Source: Capsicum annuum (lineage: Eukaryota; Streptophyta; Magnoliopsida; Solanales; Solanaceae). Taken from it: DNA of 64,000 nt. The notes below the pieces were generated by a model that was given only the letters and a program-made list of their open reading frames with translations, ran no database searches and was not told where the DNA came from. Shown here one piece after another: positions 21,338-32,548 of this stretch (positions are counted from its first letter, which is position 1; each line of letters begins with the position of its first letter). The DNA lies in contig NC_061121.1 in assembly GCF_002878395.1 (NCBI RefSeq), positions 15,454,938 through 15,518,937 on the forward strand, read 5' to 3'. The position numbers were made by a program, and so were the translations under genes.

Positions 21338-21570
21338 ATGGTTTTTTTAGGTAGAAAAAAATTAAATTATACTTTTATTATGGCTTTATGAAATGATAAT
21401 TATTTAAATAAATATGTATTCATCTTTCAATAATTATAGATGGTGAGATTTACTATATTTTAACAGTTGTCTTCGAATGCTACTTATGATCAAGGTAATT
21501 ATCATCGCGTAACTAAAATTTTGTAAGACTTATTCATATATCATATGCTGTTGAAATATTTGTTGAGACG

Positions 21571-21951
21571 TATTTTCTTTTTTCGTTTATATTTCCGTTG
21601 CTTTCTTCTTACTTGACAATGCTTTTGGAGAATAAATTTGACTAATTTTCGGGCTAAATTAAATTAGAATGATTCAATATTTTGATTTTAAAAGTAAATA
21701 TTTGAAAACTACATGAAAAACATTATAATATACAATATTTTTCAAAACTAATATGATAAACATATACTAAAAACTAATCAAAGTTCATTCAGTATTTCAG
21801 TTTGACACTTGAGAAGTGATATGTGACAAATAAAAGATAACAAAGGTATTTTATATTTTTTTTCACTTTCTATTTTAAATTGAGGGCAGAGAAAGGAAAA
21901 TGGAGAGTGAGATTACAATGTGAGAGAATCGAACCCTCATACAAGTTTAAG
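21571..21951. other. Intergenic, nothing recognised
   Basis: AT-rich flank between the MIR398 copy C homology and the next TIR element. No gene or defined repeat was seen. Confidence 0.5.
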
Positions 21952-22254
21952 AGCCCGTTTGGATAGACTGAAAAAAGTGGTTTTTAAAAAGTTCTTTAAA
22001 AGTGCTTTTGAAAGGGCTGAAATTTTTTTTAAAAATAAGCAATTACATGTTTGGATAAAAGTGCTAAAACTGAAAAAAACTTGTTGATGTGTTTGATAAA
22101 CAAGTGCTATTAAGCACTTTCTTCTTATCAAAATGTCTGAAATATCCTTAAAGCTGTTAATAATATGTAGAGTTGATTATTATTAATTTTTATTTCTAAA
22201 ATGATTCAAATTAAAGTTAATATACATTTTAATTCAGTTTCAATATAAACTACT

Positions 22255-22324
<70 letters not shown>

Positions 22325-22967
22325 ATAATATTTTCATGAATGACTATTAAATTTGTGTGCTAAAAATTCTTTTTTCTTTTGTTAAATTAAAAGAGTTTAA
22401 ATCATCAAGCAAAATATATATGTTACTAATCATTATAATTACATTAATAGATAAATAGTTGGTCACAAATGATACTATTTGTTTGATAAAATGACTCTTA
22501 ATTGAAAAATATATTACTCGTTGATTGAGTAATTACTATGTCACTATTAAAACATTGTCGAATACGAATGTTGTGTCGTCAAATATAAATGAATCGTTCA
22601 CTAATCGTTCATAAAGTTGTATATCTTCAGTGAGTGTTCTCCGTATATCTTGGTTGATCAGTTATTTTTTTCTTAGAAAAATTCATATGTTGTACAATAA
22701 TAATTGTTCAAATTTAAAAGAATATATTAAAGAAGGAGAATAATATATAAAAATTGAGGGACCTTTGTTTTAGGGTCACACAAAGATAATTTTGAAATAA
22801 GGAAGAATTATAAGCCAAAAATAAATAAATAGGGAATGAAGTGTTTTTAGCTTTTGGCTTTTTAAAAGTAATTTTTAAAATTATCAAACACTCCTAAAAG
22901 TAAAAAATGACTTAAAAGTTATTTTGACCAACTTTTAAGCTTATCCAAACACCTTCTAAATAGTCAA
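21952..22967. mobile_element. Non-coding TIR element (hAT/MITE-like) with microsatellite
   Basis: The left end GAGCCCGTTTGGATAGACTG and the inverted right end (TAGAAGGTGTTTGGATAAGC on the minus strand), followed on both sides by TTAAAAGT-rich text, form degenerate terminal repeats. Inside, 22255-22321 is a compound (CT)n(TA)n microsatellite. No transposase is visible. Confidence 0.55.
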
Positions 22968-23559
22968 TCAATTGAGTAGCTAATTTCGTTCTTGTTTGGC
23001 CCTTTTATTAAAAATCTTGTTCATTTTATTCCGTAAAATGATGTTTGGCCATAAGAGTTTCAATTATAACTGTAAGTAAAAAAAGTGAAAATAAGTATTC
23101 CATGCTTTACAAAAAAATGATATACTTTTTTTTTTTTTAGTTTCTTAAAAGAAGAATGATCCTTTTTCTTTTTTAACAATATTTCATTTCCAACTTTTTA
23201 CGTAGTATATTTGAAGCCACATTATTAAACAACATTTTGATTCTTTTGACAGAACTAACCACCAGATATTTAATTTTTTTTCTTAAATTCATGTTAAACT
23301 AAAATTGATATTTTTTTAAATGGAGGGAGAATAATCTTTATCACTCCCTTTCTCCCACAAAAATTTAATACCAATTCCAATTTAAATTCATATTAAACAC
23401 ACCTCCAACTTCAAGTTGTTTTAATTTTCAGCCAAACGCCTAATAAAAAGAAGAGTAGCTGTGTAAATTACCATATTACCCTCCATTTCATCTCAAAAAT
23501 ACGCCACCGGACCGTGGCCAGCTAAAACCCTACTGATCGGTGTACAAAAACCGGCGAAA
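22968..23559 (+). promoter_or_regulatory. Upstream region of the ankyrin-repeat gene
   Basis: No other gene. TTGTTTGGCCCTTTTATT at 22992 and CAGCCAAACGCCTAATAA near 23429 look like ends of an old MITE. The last 100 bases before the ATG are GC-richer and probably hold the 5' untranslated region. No convincing TATA box was chosen. Confidence 0.35.
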
Positions 23560-26500
23560 ATGGAATCGGAAAAACCCTCAGTTGAAATGAAGGAGAAAGA
23601 ATTGTTCAAAGCAGCTGAATGTGGCGATTCATCGCTCTTCAAATCACTCACTGAACATCAGCTAATCAAAGCCCTGTCTCTCCGTAATGAAGATGCTCGT
23701 TCTCTCCTTCATGTTGCCGTTTCTTCTGGACACACTCAGGTTCTTTCACTCTCACTTCATATTTTTAGAAAAAAATAATGGAATTGAAATTGGTATGTAT
23801 GAGCTCGTTTGGTTGTGAAACAAGTTATTTTGAGATTGTTATTGTGAGATAAAAATAACACTGTAAATTGTAATGTATGAGCTCGTTAGGTTGTAAACAA
23901 GTTATTTCGAGATAAAAATTACACTGTAAATTGTAATGTATGAGCTCGTTTGGTTGGGAAACAAGTTATTTTGAGATTGTTATTGTGAGATAAAGTAACA
24001 ATAATAACTAACTGTGAGATAAGTTATTCCGCGATTTTATCTCCAAAAAAATATAAGGTAAAAGCTCATCCTAAAATTTGTCTGCGGTTTAGTTAATCCT
24101 GATCCTTGTACCAAATTAGTCTTATTGGTGTTGTATTGTATTTTTCATATTGTTTTAATGAATACAACAAATGGATAGATTGTATTATTTTCTGTCATTA
24201 CATAATGTCACACATTTAGTGATTTGACGGATAAATAAACCTACAATAAATGTAGGATACTGGTTAGAGTTACTATAGAAAAGAATAGGTTAAATGAAAA
24301 AAATAGGATTATTAGCTTCTAGGTGTGGAAGGGGAGCCTTGGAGTAACTGGTAAAGTTGCTGTCATGTGATCAGGAGGTTACGGGGTCAAGTCTTGGAAA
24401 CAGTCTCTAGCAGAATGCATGGTAGGACTATGTACAATACACTTTTGTGGTGGGGTCCTTTCCTGACCTTGCACATAGCGGGAGCTTTAGTGCACCGGGC
24501 TGCTCTTTAGGTGTGGTCTAGTGGTCAATGAAGTGGGTTGAGAACATGAGGTTTAAGTTTAATTCCAACAGAGACAAACACTAGGTGATTTTTTTTCATT
24601 TGTCCTAGCTTTGGTGGATAGAGTTACCAGGGATATAGTGCTGGTGGAAGATGACAGGTATCCTGTGGATTTAGATGAGGTGCGTGAAAGCTAGCCCCGA
24701 CACCAGAGGCGAAGTCAGGATTTTAAGTCTGCGGGTTCATAATTTTAAGACAAAGAGTAAAAAGCAAAAACATTAGTATTGCTAGTGGGGTTCGAACCCA
24801 CATCTCTAGGGCGGAAGGGATTTTACTCTCACCCGTCCTCCGCTGTATCAGCGTCCCATGTTTTTATGTGGGTTCGTAGCTATATATTTTATATATTATT
24901 TCTAAATTTTGTAGTATAAATACAGGGTCTATGTAAAAGCTACTGGGTTCGGTCGAACCCCCCAAATACACTGTAGCTCCGCCTCTGCCCAACACCATGA
25001 TTATAAAAAAGAGTATTACTAAATAGTAAAAATAAAGTGAGAAAAGAAAAGGTTACAAGAGGGATTTGCTCAGATGCTAAGCACTCCTCACTTCCAACCC
25101 CGAGGTTGTGAGTTCAAGTCACCAAGGGAGCAAAAAATGGTTGGGAGCTCTTTGAGAGGGATAAATAAAAACTAAAAAATAGGCAACGACACAATCACAT
25201 CACGTCAAATCGGTCATTACATAAAATGAGCCTTTTTGTTGTTACCTAACGCCGGATTCAACGATGCGATACTATAAAATTTAAGTAATAATCAAAACAA
25301 ACATTGTATGTAAACTAACAATACAATACAATACAATAGGTCACAACCATTCAAACAATCTGTAAGTAATGATGGAAGTCAGCCAATTTGGGCACACTAA
25401 TAAAACTAATCCTCTTGTTTTAAAATGTATCGAGTTACCAATTTGAAATAGGAAAATGTATCTTACTATAGTAGTTTTCAAATCTTGCCGTATCTAGCTC
25501 GGGAAGTTAGTCTAGTAGACTCTTAATAAGGGAAAAGTGTTAAAAAAAAATATTTTAGTTATAAGGGGGACTCATGTAAATCACATTGTTTTTGACATTT
25601 GAAAAATCATAGTAAGAGAATTGTATGTTTGATTCTCCAAGTAGAAATGGAGTAAAAAAAATTGAGGGGAGAGAGTACAATTTTATCTAATTCCTGAATG
25701 TGATGTTTACAATGTTGGATCTTGGGATTCAAGTTATATGTGGGATATTTGTGTTTTGGTGATTGTATATTAGGTGGTAAAGATTCTTGCAGCTGCTGAT
25801 CCCTCAGCGAGTGGTATAAATAGCGGTGACGAAGAAGGTTGGGTGCCATTGCACTCTGCAGCAAGCAGTGGTAATGTGGAAATTGTGGAGATTTTGCTCA
25901 ACAGAGGTGAGTTAACAATTTGCAGTTTTATCCGAAGAATTTATCTTTACAAAATTGGAAACATGTCTTAGAATGAAAAATAAAAGATCCAAAGATTCCT
26001 ATGCATTCAACAGAATGGATTTCTATAGATCTATCAGCCTGTTGGAGTTTAATTAATTTACAACAACAACATACCCAGTGTAATCCCACAAGTGGGGTTT
26101 GTGCGGGGGGGGGGGGGGGGGGGGTGGAATCGACTTATGGATTTTAAAGAGTAGAAGAAATTGAATTGATGAGCTAAAGGCAGACAGATAATGGATGTAC
26201 AGTTTAAAGATATTGATTTGTTGAGCGTTAACTTGAAATATCTTGTACTCAGTTTGTGCCAATCCATCTAGCCGTTCTTCTATTTCTCCAATATCAAGTT
26301 GGGACTCCCTTCTGTCACGAAATCTATTGAAGTGCAGTTTTGGAAGATGAAACAAGGTTATCCTAATATCAGCAATATGTTTTTGTTACTTTTAGTCTCG
26401 TGTATCCTATAATGACTCTGTTGCTGTTCCATGGAAGGAGTGACCTGTGAAAGTCTACCTGCTTTTGTTAGCATTGTTTAGATAGTTTCAATGAATACAG

Positions 26501-27981
26501 TTCACTTGTTTTAGTTGTTGAGCCATGAATTCGTGATAGTGTGTATATTTGTAAATAGGTGCTGATGTAAATCAGAAAAATGATGGTGGCCGCACTGCTC
26601 TTCACTATGCTGCTAGCAAGGGTCGAGCGAAAATAGCTGAACTTTTGATTTCACATGGTGCTAAGATCAATGCAAAAGACAAGGTTTGTGATCTTATGCT
26701 TGGAGATACTCATCTCCTTGGAAAGCTTATTATGGTTTCAATAATATTTGAAGATTAGGGTGTTCGCAACTTCTTGCTATTGATTTTATTAACATGTGAT
26801 GTAGGTAGGATGCACCCCATTGCATCGTGCAGCTAGCACGGGGAACTCTGAGCTATGCGAACTATTAATTGAGGAAGGCGCTGAAGTTGATGAAGTTGAC
26901 AAGGCAGGGGAAACACCCTTGATGACTGCTGTTGTATGCGGCAATAAAGAGGTAATTATGTAGAGGTTATTTCTTTTGCACTGGTTAAGTGTCCTGAATC
27001 TTATCCATAAACAATATAGATCAGAAGGGTCATAAATAGTTGACAAGTGAACATTGCAGAGATTTTTTTTTTTGGTTATTGTTATAAGACTTCTTTCTTC
27101 TTTTCTTGAATACTTAAGCATGTCAAGTATCAGATATCTCATGCTCCCCTTTTTTAGTTATTACACCTTTTTATTTGGTCAGGTGAAGGACCCTTCATCT
27201 TATGCGGCTCCTTTCTCGTTATTCTACTACTTTCTCCCACTTCTGTATTTGGGAAAGAACAGTTTTATCCTTTTCTCTCCTTTGTTATGCCTGAGGTCAA
27301 ACCATTGAAACCAGCTTATATTTAAACAAAGTTGTTTCCCTCGGAAACTCTGCATGAAACTCTATTGTTGCTCACCTATGAAATATTCCTCTGAAAAACT
27401 CACCCAAAATCATTCAATCTAATCATGCTATGTTTAGCTACATGGGAATGGAATCGCAGCAGGTGGATGGTAATGATGCCTTTGATATTGAAGTTACTTT
27501 TAGTTAGGTGAAGCTTTGATTCTATTCGTATTGCCAATGTGCAAAAACAAATCGACGCACCGAGGTGGTGTCCTATTTGTCGGTCAGTGAAGTGGTAACG
27601 CCCTGGGAGACCATGGTTCTTTTCGTAACTTTTTGTGGGCAGTTTTACCCAGTATATGCATGCTGAAAAAAGGTGTAGCACCTCGTGAATTGATTTGGGT
27701 TTGAGGGGCACAAACTGATCCGCGCAGCCCTTACTTCTACCTCTTGGAGATAGAGAGGCTGTTTCACTTACACATATATTTGTTTTGGAATTTACAACAT
27801 TACAGAACAAACAATAAAGCACATTGTGATTACGTTTACTTGACAGGTAGCTTTACTCCTCATAAGACATGGAGCAAATGTTGACATTGAGGACAAGGAA
27901 GGATACACTGTGCTTGGTCGTGCTTCTAATGATCTTCGCCCAATATTGGTTGATGCTGCAAAGGTGATGCTCGAAGGATAA
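23560..27981 (+). CDS. Ankyrin-repeat protein, gankyrin/PSMD10-like (five exons)
   Basis: Joined exons 23560-23739, 25774-25906, 26559-26683, 26805-26951 and 27847-27981 give 239 aa. All four introns have GT..AG borders (2034, 652, 121 and 895 bases) and phases fit. The start MESEKPSVEMKEKELFKAA is the first ATG in a GC-richer leader. The protein is built of ankyrin repeats: about residues 13-46, 47-80, 81-113 (GWVPLHSAASSGN), 114-146 (GRTALHYAASKGR), 147-179 (GCTPLHRAASTGN), 180-212 (GETPLMTAVVCGN) and a final partial one with GYTVLGRAS before the C-terminal tail. Length and repeat number match the plant homologues of gankyrin (26S proteasome non-ATPase regulatory subunit 10, for example Arabidopsis At2g03430 at about 240 aa). 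Gankyrin acts as an assembly chaperone of the proteasome 19S base by binding RPT3; that role here is inferred from family only. The gene has one direct and one inverted partial copy downstream. Confidence 0.92.
23795..24050. repeat. Three-copy MITE-end repeat in intron 1
   Basis: The word TGTATGAGCTCGTTTGGTTG followed by AAACAAGTTATTTTGAGATT occurs at about 23804, 23875 (shortened) and 23938. The last copy is followed by an inverted end GATAAGTTATTCCGCGATTT. One unit is present in the duplicated intron at 39934-40050, so the triplication is specific to the original locus or was lost in the copy. Confidence 0.7.
24329..24507 (+). mobile_element. tRNA-derived SINE in intron 1
   Basis: Starts AAGGGGAGCCTTGGAGTAAC (A-box region) with a B-box-like GGGGTCAAGTC near 24383. 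It continues CATAGCGGGAGCTTTAGTGC and ends CACCGGGCTGCTCTTT, the order of a common Solanaceae SINE. TAGGTGTGG flanks it on both sides (24320-24328 and 24508-24516), a 9-bp target duplication. The paralogous intron at 40310-40340 lacks the element, which confirms the borders and dates insertion after the duplication. Confidence 0.88.
24510..25015 (+). mobile_element. Second SINE family in intron 1, interrupted by a hAT MITE
   Basis: GTGTGGTCTAGTGGTCAATG is the A-box head, GGTTTAAGTTTAATTCC the B-box. The body continues ACAAACACTAGGTGATTTTT, AGGTATCCTGTGGATTTAG and GAGGTGCGTGAAAGCTAGCC, and ends GACACCATGATTATAAAAAA. It is present in the downstream copy (40325-40512), so it inserted before the gene duplication. 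The hAT MITE at 24704-24987 splits its 3' end. Confidence 0.82.
24704..24987. mobile_element. Non-autonomous hAT MITE with 8-bp target duplication
   Basis: Terminal inverted repeats CAGAGGCGAAGTCAGGATTT and, reversed, CAGAGGCGGAGCTACAGTGT. Flanks are CCCGACAC (24696-24703) and CCCAACAC (24988-24995). The paralog at about 40491-40505 shows the empty site GCCCCGACACCATGATT with a single copy of this octamer. The 284-bp size and 8-bp duplication fit hAT. The GGGTTCGAACCC segment near 24790 is tRNA-like but lies inside this element. Confidence 0.9.
25060..25165 (+). repeat. Au-SINE-like 5' head, truncated
   Basis: GAGGGATTTGCTCAGATGCT (A-box side) and CCGAGGTTGTGAGTTCAAGT (B-box) then GGGAGCTCTTTGAGAGGGAT match the 5' part of the Au-type SINE as I remember it. 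The conserved 3' tail is missing. A second copy is at 40567-40680 in the duplicated intron. Confidence 0.65.
26053..26126 (-). repeat. Au-SINE/RTE 3' tail and G-run in intron 2
   Basis: ACAACAACAACATACCCAGT, GTAATCCCACAAGTGGGG on the plus strand are the reversed (TTG)n tail of Au SINE/RTE. A run of about 21 G follows immediately (26105-26125) where the tail would normally continue. The run is prone to length error. Confidence 0.75.
27690..27765 (-). repeat. Decayed Au-SINE/RTE tail in intron 4
   Basis: GAGGGGCACAAACTGATCCG, CAGCCCTTACTTCTACCTC and GAGATAGAGAGGCTGTTTCA follow the order of the conserved tail in reverse orientation, with many changes. Confidence 0.55.
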
Positions 27982-30328
27982 ATTCCATGAACTTATAGTA
28001 GCCTATCAGAAAACGCGAGCCAACTCTGTATATGATCGACAAGAAGCCTGCTCAACTAGATACAGACTAATGAATATCTTTCTGAGACATTTTTAGTTGT
28101 ATAAGAAGAAATCTCAATGATGTTTTGACTCATTTACTGTATTTTTTTCTACTAACTTGAATAGTTGTGTTCATCCCTTGCGGAAACTATATGTTGATAT
28201 CATGGTTTTTTTTTTCCTGAGAACCAAAACATATTAATCCAATAACAGTGGATAGTGCACTATTTTTGTGCACTATCTAATTTTTTTTTTTTGCAATATA
28301 GTGCACAAAATAAGTGCACTATATAACAATATATATACTACAATATATCCTTTTAACCTAACCCTAAATCCTCATATCTTCATCTTCTCCCCACCATCGC
28401 CCCCCTCCCCCCGCCCCAACACCCCACCCCACCTTCTCTGTAAAAATTCCAAATCTGATGGCTTCCCACCCCCAAATAATCACACGTATTTTGCAAGAAA
28501 GACATATTGAGGTGCATTCTACGCGTAGCTGACGATTGTATTGTTCAATTTCACTCAAAAAAATCTCAATTTAGGTAATTTTTTTTAAAAAAAATTGTAC
28601 ATTTTTTATTATCTCCTCTTTTAATGCATGATGTCCATTTGAAATTAATTCAACAAACTCCTAGTTGTATCTCTGACGGAAGTCTATTTTGTTGGTGTAA
28701 TGATAAGAAATAGGCATATTTGTTGAACATAAGCATATTTAGGCATATTTGTTGAAAAAAAAAATATTTTGCCAAGAATATTACGCTAAAAAAAACATGG
28801 TTCCCAAACAAGCTCCTACAAAAACAAGGACTTACTCGGGAAGCCCGCCTTAAGATGTAATTGACACAACAAATTACTTTCCAATCTACTAATTAAGTTG
28901 TGAAATAATGAAACTCTTAAGTCTTGACTAACTAGCATGTCAATTTTTGCTCCATTTTGTATTTGAAGACAATTAGGCCTAGCAGACTTAGAGGAAGATG
29001 ACAGGCATTCAAGTACGACCTGTTTTTTGATAGTAATTTGCGTTAACCCAAGGTCAAAAGACAGCTTATCTAACAACATAACATACCTAGTTTAGTCCCA
29101 CACGGTGGAGGTGGGGTCTGACAGTATCATTGATATATCAACTTTCCACCTATCAAACCATTTAATATGCAATATGTGATACAAAAAATCTTTGCCTATA
29201 ACATTATTGTTTAGTGTGTAACTGAGATTTTTTGCTTTGTAAGGCTCTGTGTGTTGTAAATTTGCTGCTTTATAAGTCTTCTATTTGATCAGGATGTTAG
29301 AAGGTCAAGACAGACTTCTACTTGTTTTCCTTGCAACAGGTTGTTAAGGCTTAATAAACTAGCACTTTGATTTTCATATGTGCAACTTTTGCCTTTTGTT
29401 ACTATTGACTGCTAAAGCAATAGGAAAATTTTAGTTATTCTTTTATGGAACTGTCAGGCAATTAATTAATTGGCTCATTGCTTTCCTACATCAAATGCAT
29501 TTGAACAAATTCCCTATCAATATTTCTCTATCTATTAAAATTAGTTTTTTGAAATATGGAATGTCTATAACTTATTAGTCACTGTGGCAGAGGTGTATTA
29601 ACCATTGGGTAACATAAATCGTCACTAATATACTATTTGTAACTTGATTTGCTTAATGAGAAAGCCAACAATTTTACTTACTTGTAGAGAGAAATGAGAA
29701 ATATAAGGGCATGAAATGTGGCAACTGATGTGTAATTAGGATATTTTTGGTATTTGATCACGATGTTTAGAGAGTTTCTGATGAAAAGTCTTGATCAACT
29801 GAAAAATAGAAGATCAACGTTTAGTCTCTAAAATGTATTTTAAGCTATTAGACGAATAACATTAATTAAATGATCACGACCAATGATCAATTTTAATTTT
29901 GTAGGGACATATTCGTAATCCAACTTTCAACTATGAAACTTTTTTACTTTTAGTATAATATGATATCATATTATTTTGCAAGTTGGATAAATTTTTGGGT
30001 TTTTCTGAAGCTTCTTGTTAACTAATAATATATTATTGCTTATTTGACTAAGAAGTTATTTGACTTGTAAAACAATCTTAATGAAAAGATATTTATTTTG
30101 GAATGAAATAGTTTCAAACGAGCAAAATAGACATATTTAAGATTTTCATTGTCAGCCATTTAGTTTGAGATTACGTCTTAGTAGCATATTTTCTTGTCTA
30201 TTCAAATGCACCCCAAAAATATGAATCAAACATTGAAGAACAACTAGTGGTAATGAAATAACTATATAGTATAAAGACATGTTTTACGACCTTCGCTCTA
30301 GTGAAATTTTGGTGTACAGGTCTATATT
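27982..30328. other. Downstream region of the ankyrin gene, no gene established
   Basis: 28260-28880 is repeated in inverted orientation at 52042-52560. A reverse open frame of 87 codons (29079-28816) has no recognisable domain, and its C-terminal part lies in the duplicated segment. A decayed Au/RTE tail occupies 29078-29127 (ACATACCTAGTTTAGTCCCA then GGTGGGGTCTGAC). From 29130 to 30328 nothing is recognised. Confidence 0.5.
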
Positions 30329-31409
30329 ATGCACCAGATCTTGCATCCTAGGCCCATTAATGGGACATTACTTATATTACAGGTGACTCACAGGTCGCAA
30401 CCTTTGTGGACTGAGGATCTTGATAGTAATGACATTGTATTTTCGACAATAGTCGATGTGTCACGGACGATTTTTGAATACCTCCCCTCCCCCCTCCCCT
30501 CTTGAGTGCGTCATAAAGTATATATCTAGGGTGGGGTTATGGGATGTTGTAAGGGTGGATAGTATACAATTTGACCATAAGCTCGTCACGGCCATGATTG
30601 AGAGGTAGAGACGCACAATTTTCACCTACCCTTTGGAGAGGTCACTTTGACCTTGTAGGATATCAAGATTTTGTTTAGACTACGTGTTGAGAGGAATGTC
30701 GTGGTATATGGAGATCTAATACATCATAATTCGGATTGGACTTCGTTGCTACAAGATCACACTGGCCTCACTCCAGCACCGGGGGATTTTTTGGGTACTA
30801 GCCGTCGTAACATAGGTGTATTAGTCTAGTATATTCAACAGCAACTAGATCAATATTCCATTACAGATGACACTCCTGATGATAGAGTTAAGAGGATCAC
30901 TCGATTATACATGTTGATTTTAGGAGAGATCCTATTCCCGAACAAATCTTGGCATCTCTTGATTCTGCAGTTCTTGTATTTTTTTATTGATCTCGATCAG
31001 ACGGGGGACCTATAGCTGGGGCAACACTGTTCTAGCTTATCTTTTCTGGTCTCTTTGTCGGGTATCTATTACTAGGTCTCGCCTTGGAGGATCCATATGT
31101 TCCTCTCTTCCAGGTATCTTATCTTATTATGTTAGCTTCAATTTGATTATTTGTTAGTTTAGTACATTGACTTTTATGTAACATTTAAAATGGACTTGAA
31201 GTTCTGCCCTTTCGACTAATATCGCTTGGGGATATTGATAAGGATGAGTCGTTGATACCATATGGTAGAAAGTAGACGCAAGGGATTCAACGTGTTTCAG
31301 AGGCACACCACGCCCTAGTCACCATGAGAGATCATCTTGATCATTTGACGTCCGAGCAGGTATGTTTTCGTAATGTTCCATCATCGTAAGGTAACTTATT
31401 ATATATCGT

Positions 31410-31705
31410 ACCGTGTGAGGTCATATTTTTAGTGTTTTGTGTTGAGTCATATTTTGATGTATCGTGGTGTATGGGGCCATATTTTTAATGTATTGTGTTG
31501 AGCCATATTTTATGCATCGTGTTGTGTGGGGCCATGTTTTTAGTGTATTATGTTTTTTTTATCCATATTTTTCTGTATCATGTCGTGTGGGGTCATATTT
31601 TTAGTATATTGTGTTGTATTGAGCCATATTTTATGCATGTGTGCCATGTTTTTAGTGTATTGTATTGTGTTGGCCATATTTTCATGTATCATGTCGTAGG
31701 GCCAC
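31410..31705. repeat. Minisatellite in left arm of inverted repeat 2
   Basis: About six imperfect units of about 48 bp built around GTATTGTGTTGAGCCATATT and TGTGTGGGGCCATATTTTTA. The open frame reading through it (31495-31710) is a repeat artefact. A homologous inverted array lies at 38456-38795. Confidence 0.85.
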
Positions 31706-32548
31706 GTTAGTATTCTACTTTTTTGTGTGGAGTTGATTGTCAGTTGTAAAATTTTAAAATTGTCTAAAAATCAAGGAAACTCTATTGATTTTTTTTTTTG
31801 TAAAAGGTGACTACATAAATAATTCAGTTAGGATACTTGTCCGAAATGCAGAACTAATAGAGCCTTCCAAAATGGAAGTGTAAAACCAAGATGTGTCCAT
31901 ATTAGAGAACCACCATATTATACAAAATTAAAAATGACATTAAATCTAAAAATTATAAAATATACAGTTCACGTTCTGCAGATAACCTACAAATTTACTG
32001 TACTAACATTATTCCCAAATGATTAAGACCACCAGTTGTGTTGGGAGGAGAAGGGTGCAGCATTAGAGTGCTAGAACAACTAAAGGAATATATTGTTGGG
32101 AAAAAATAAAAGGAGAAGCTTACATATCGTTAGTCAGAACCAACTGCAAAATACTTGAAATTTTGGTTGGTACTTATAGAAAGTGCAGCTTCATTAACCT
32201 TAACAAGCTTGATGCTCTGGTTAGTAAAGTTTGTTTGAATTATGTAGGATAGTAGCAACTGACTTTCTATCATGTTATGGATCATTTGTTATGTGCACTA
32301 ACTTTTTCTAGTGATTTTAATTTCTAGACTAATTTATCATACCTAAAAGGGCAAATAAAATAATCTTAAGTTGTATAAGATAAGGTAAAAAAAAATTCAC
32401 GATGTCTCATCTATCTCGCATACCAAATTGATAAACAATCAATAACCATACTAGTACTTGTTATTTATTTAATAGTGCAGCATAAACGAGACTAAATATT
32501 TAGTCCTGGACCTAGCATGAAAGCTTTCATTCTTAATTTGACAAAATA

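Noticed and set aside
24775..24850. tRNA-like GGGTTCGAACCC segment
   Set aside because: It has a B-box-like word but no acceptor stem or anticodon arm that folds, and it lies inside the hAT MITE with defined ends.
27400..27822. 140-codon minus-strand open frame in intron 4
   Set aside because: It crosses a decayed Au/RTE tail and lies within an intron of the ankyrin gene. The translation shows no domain.
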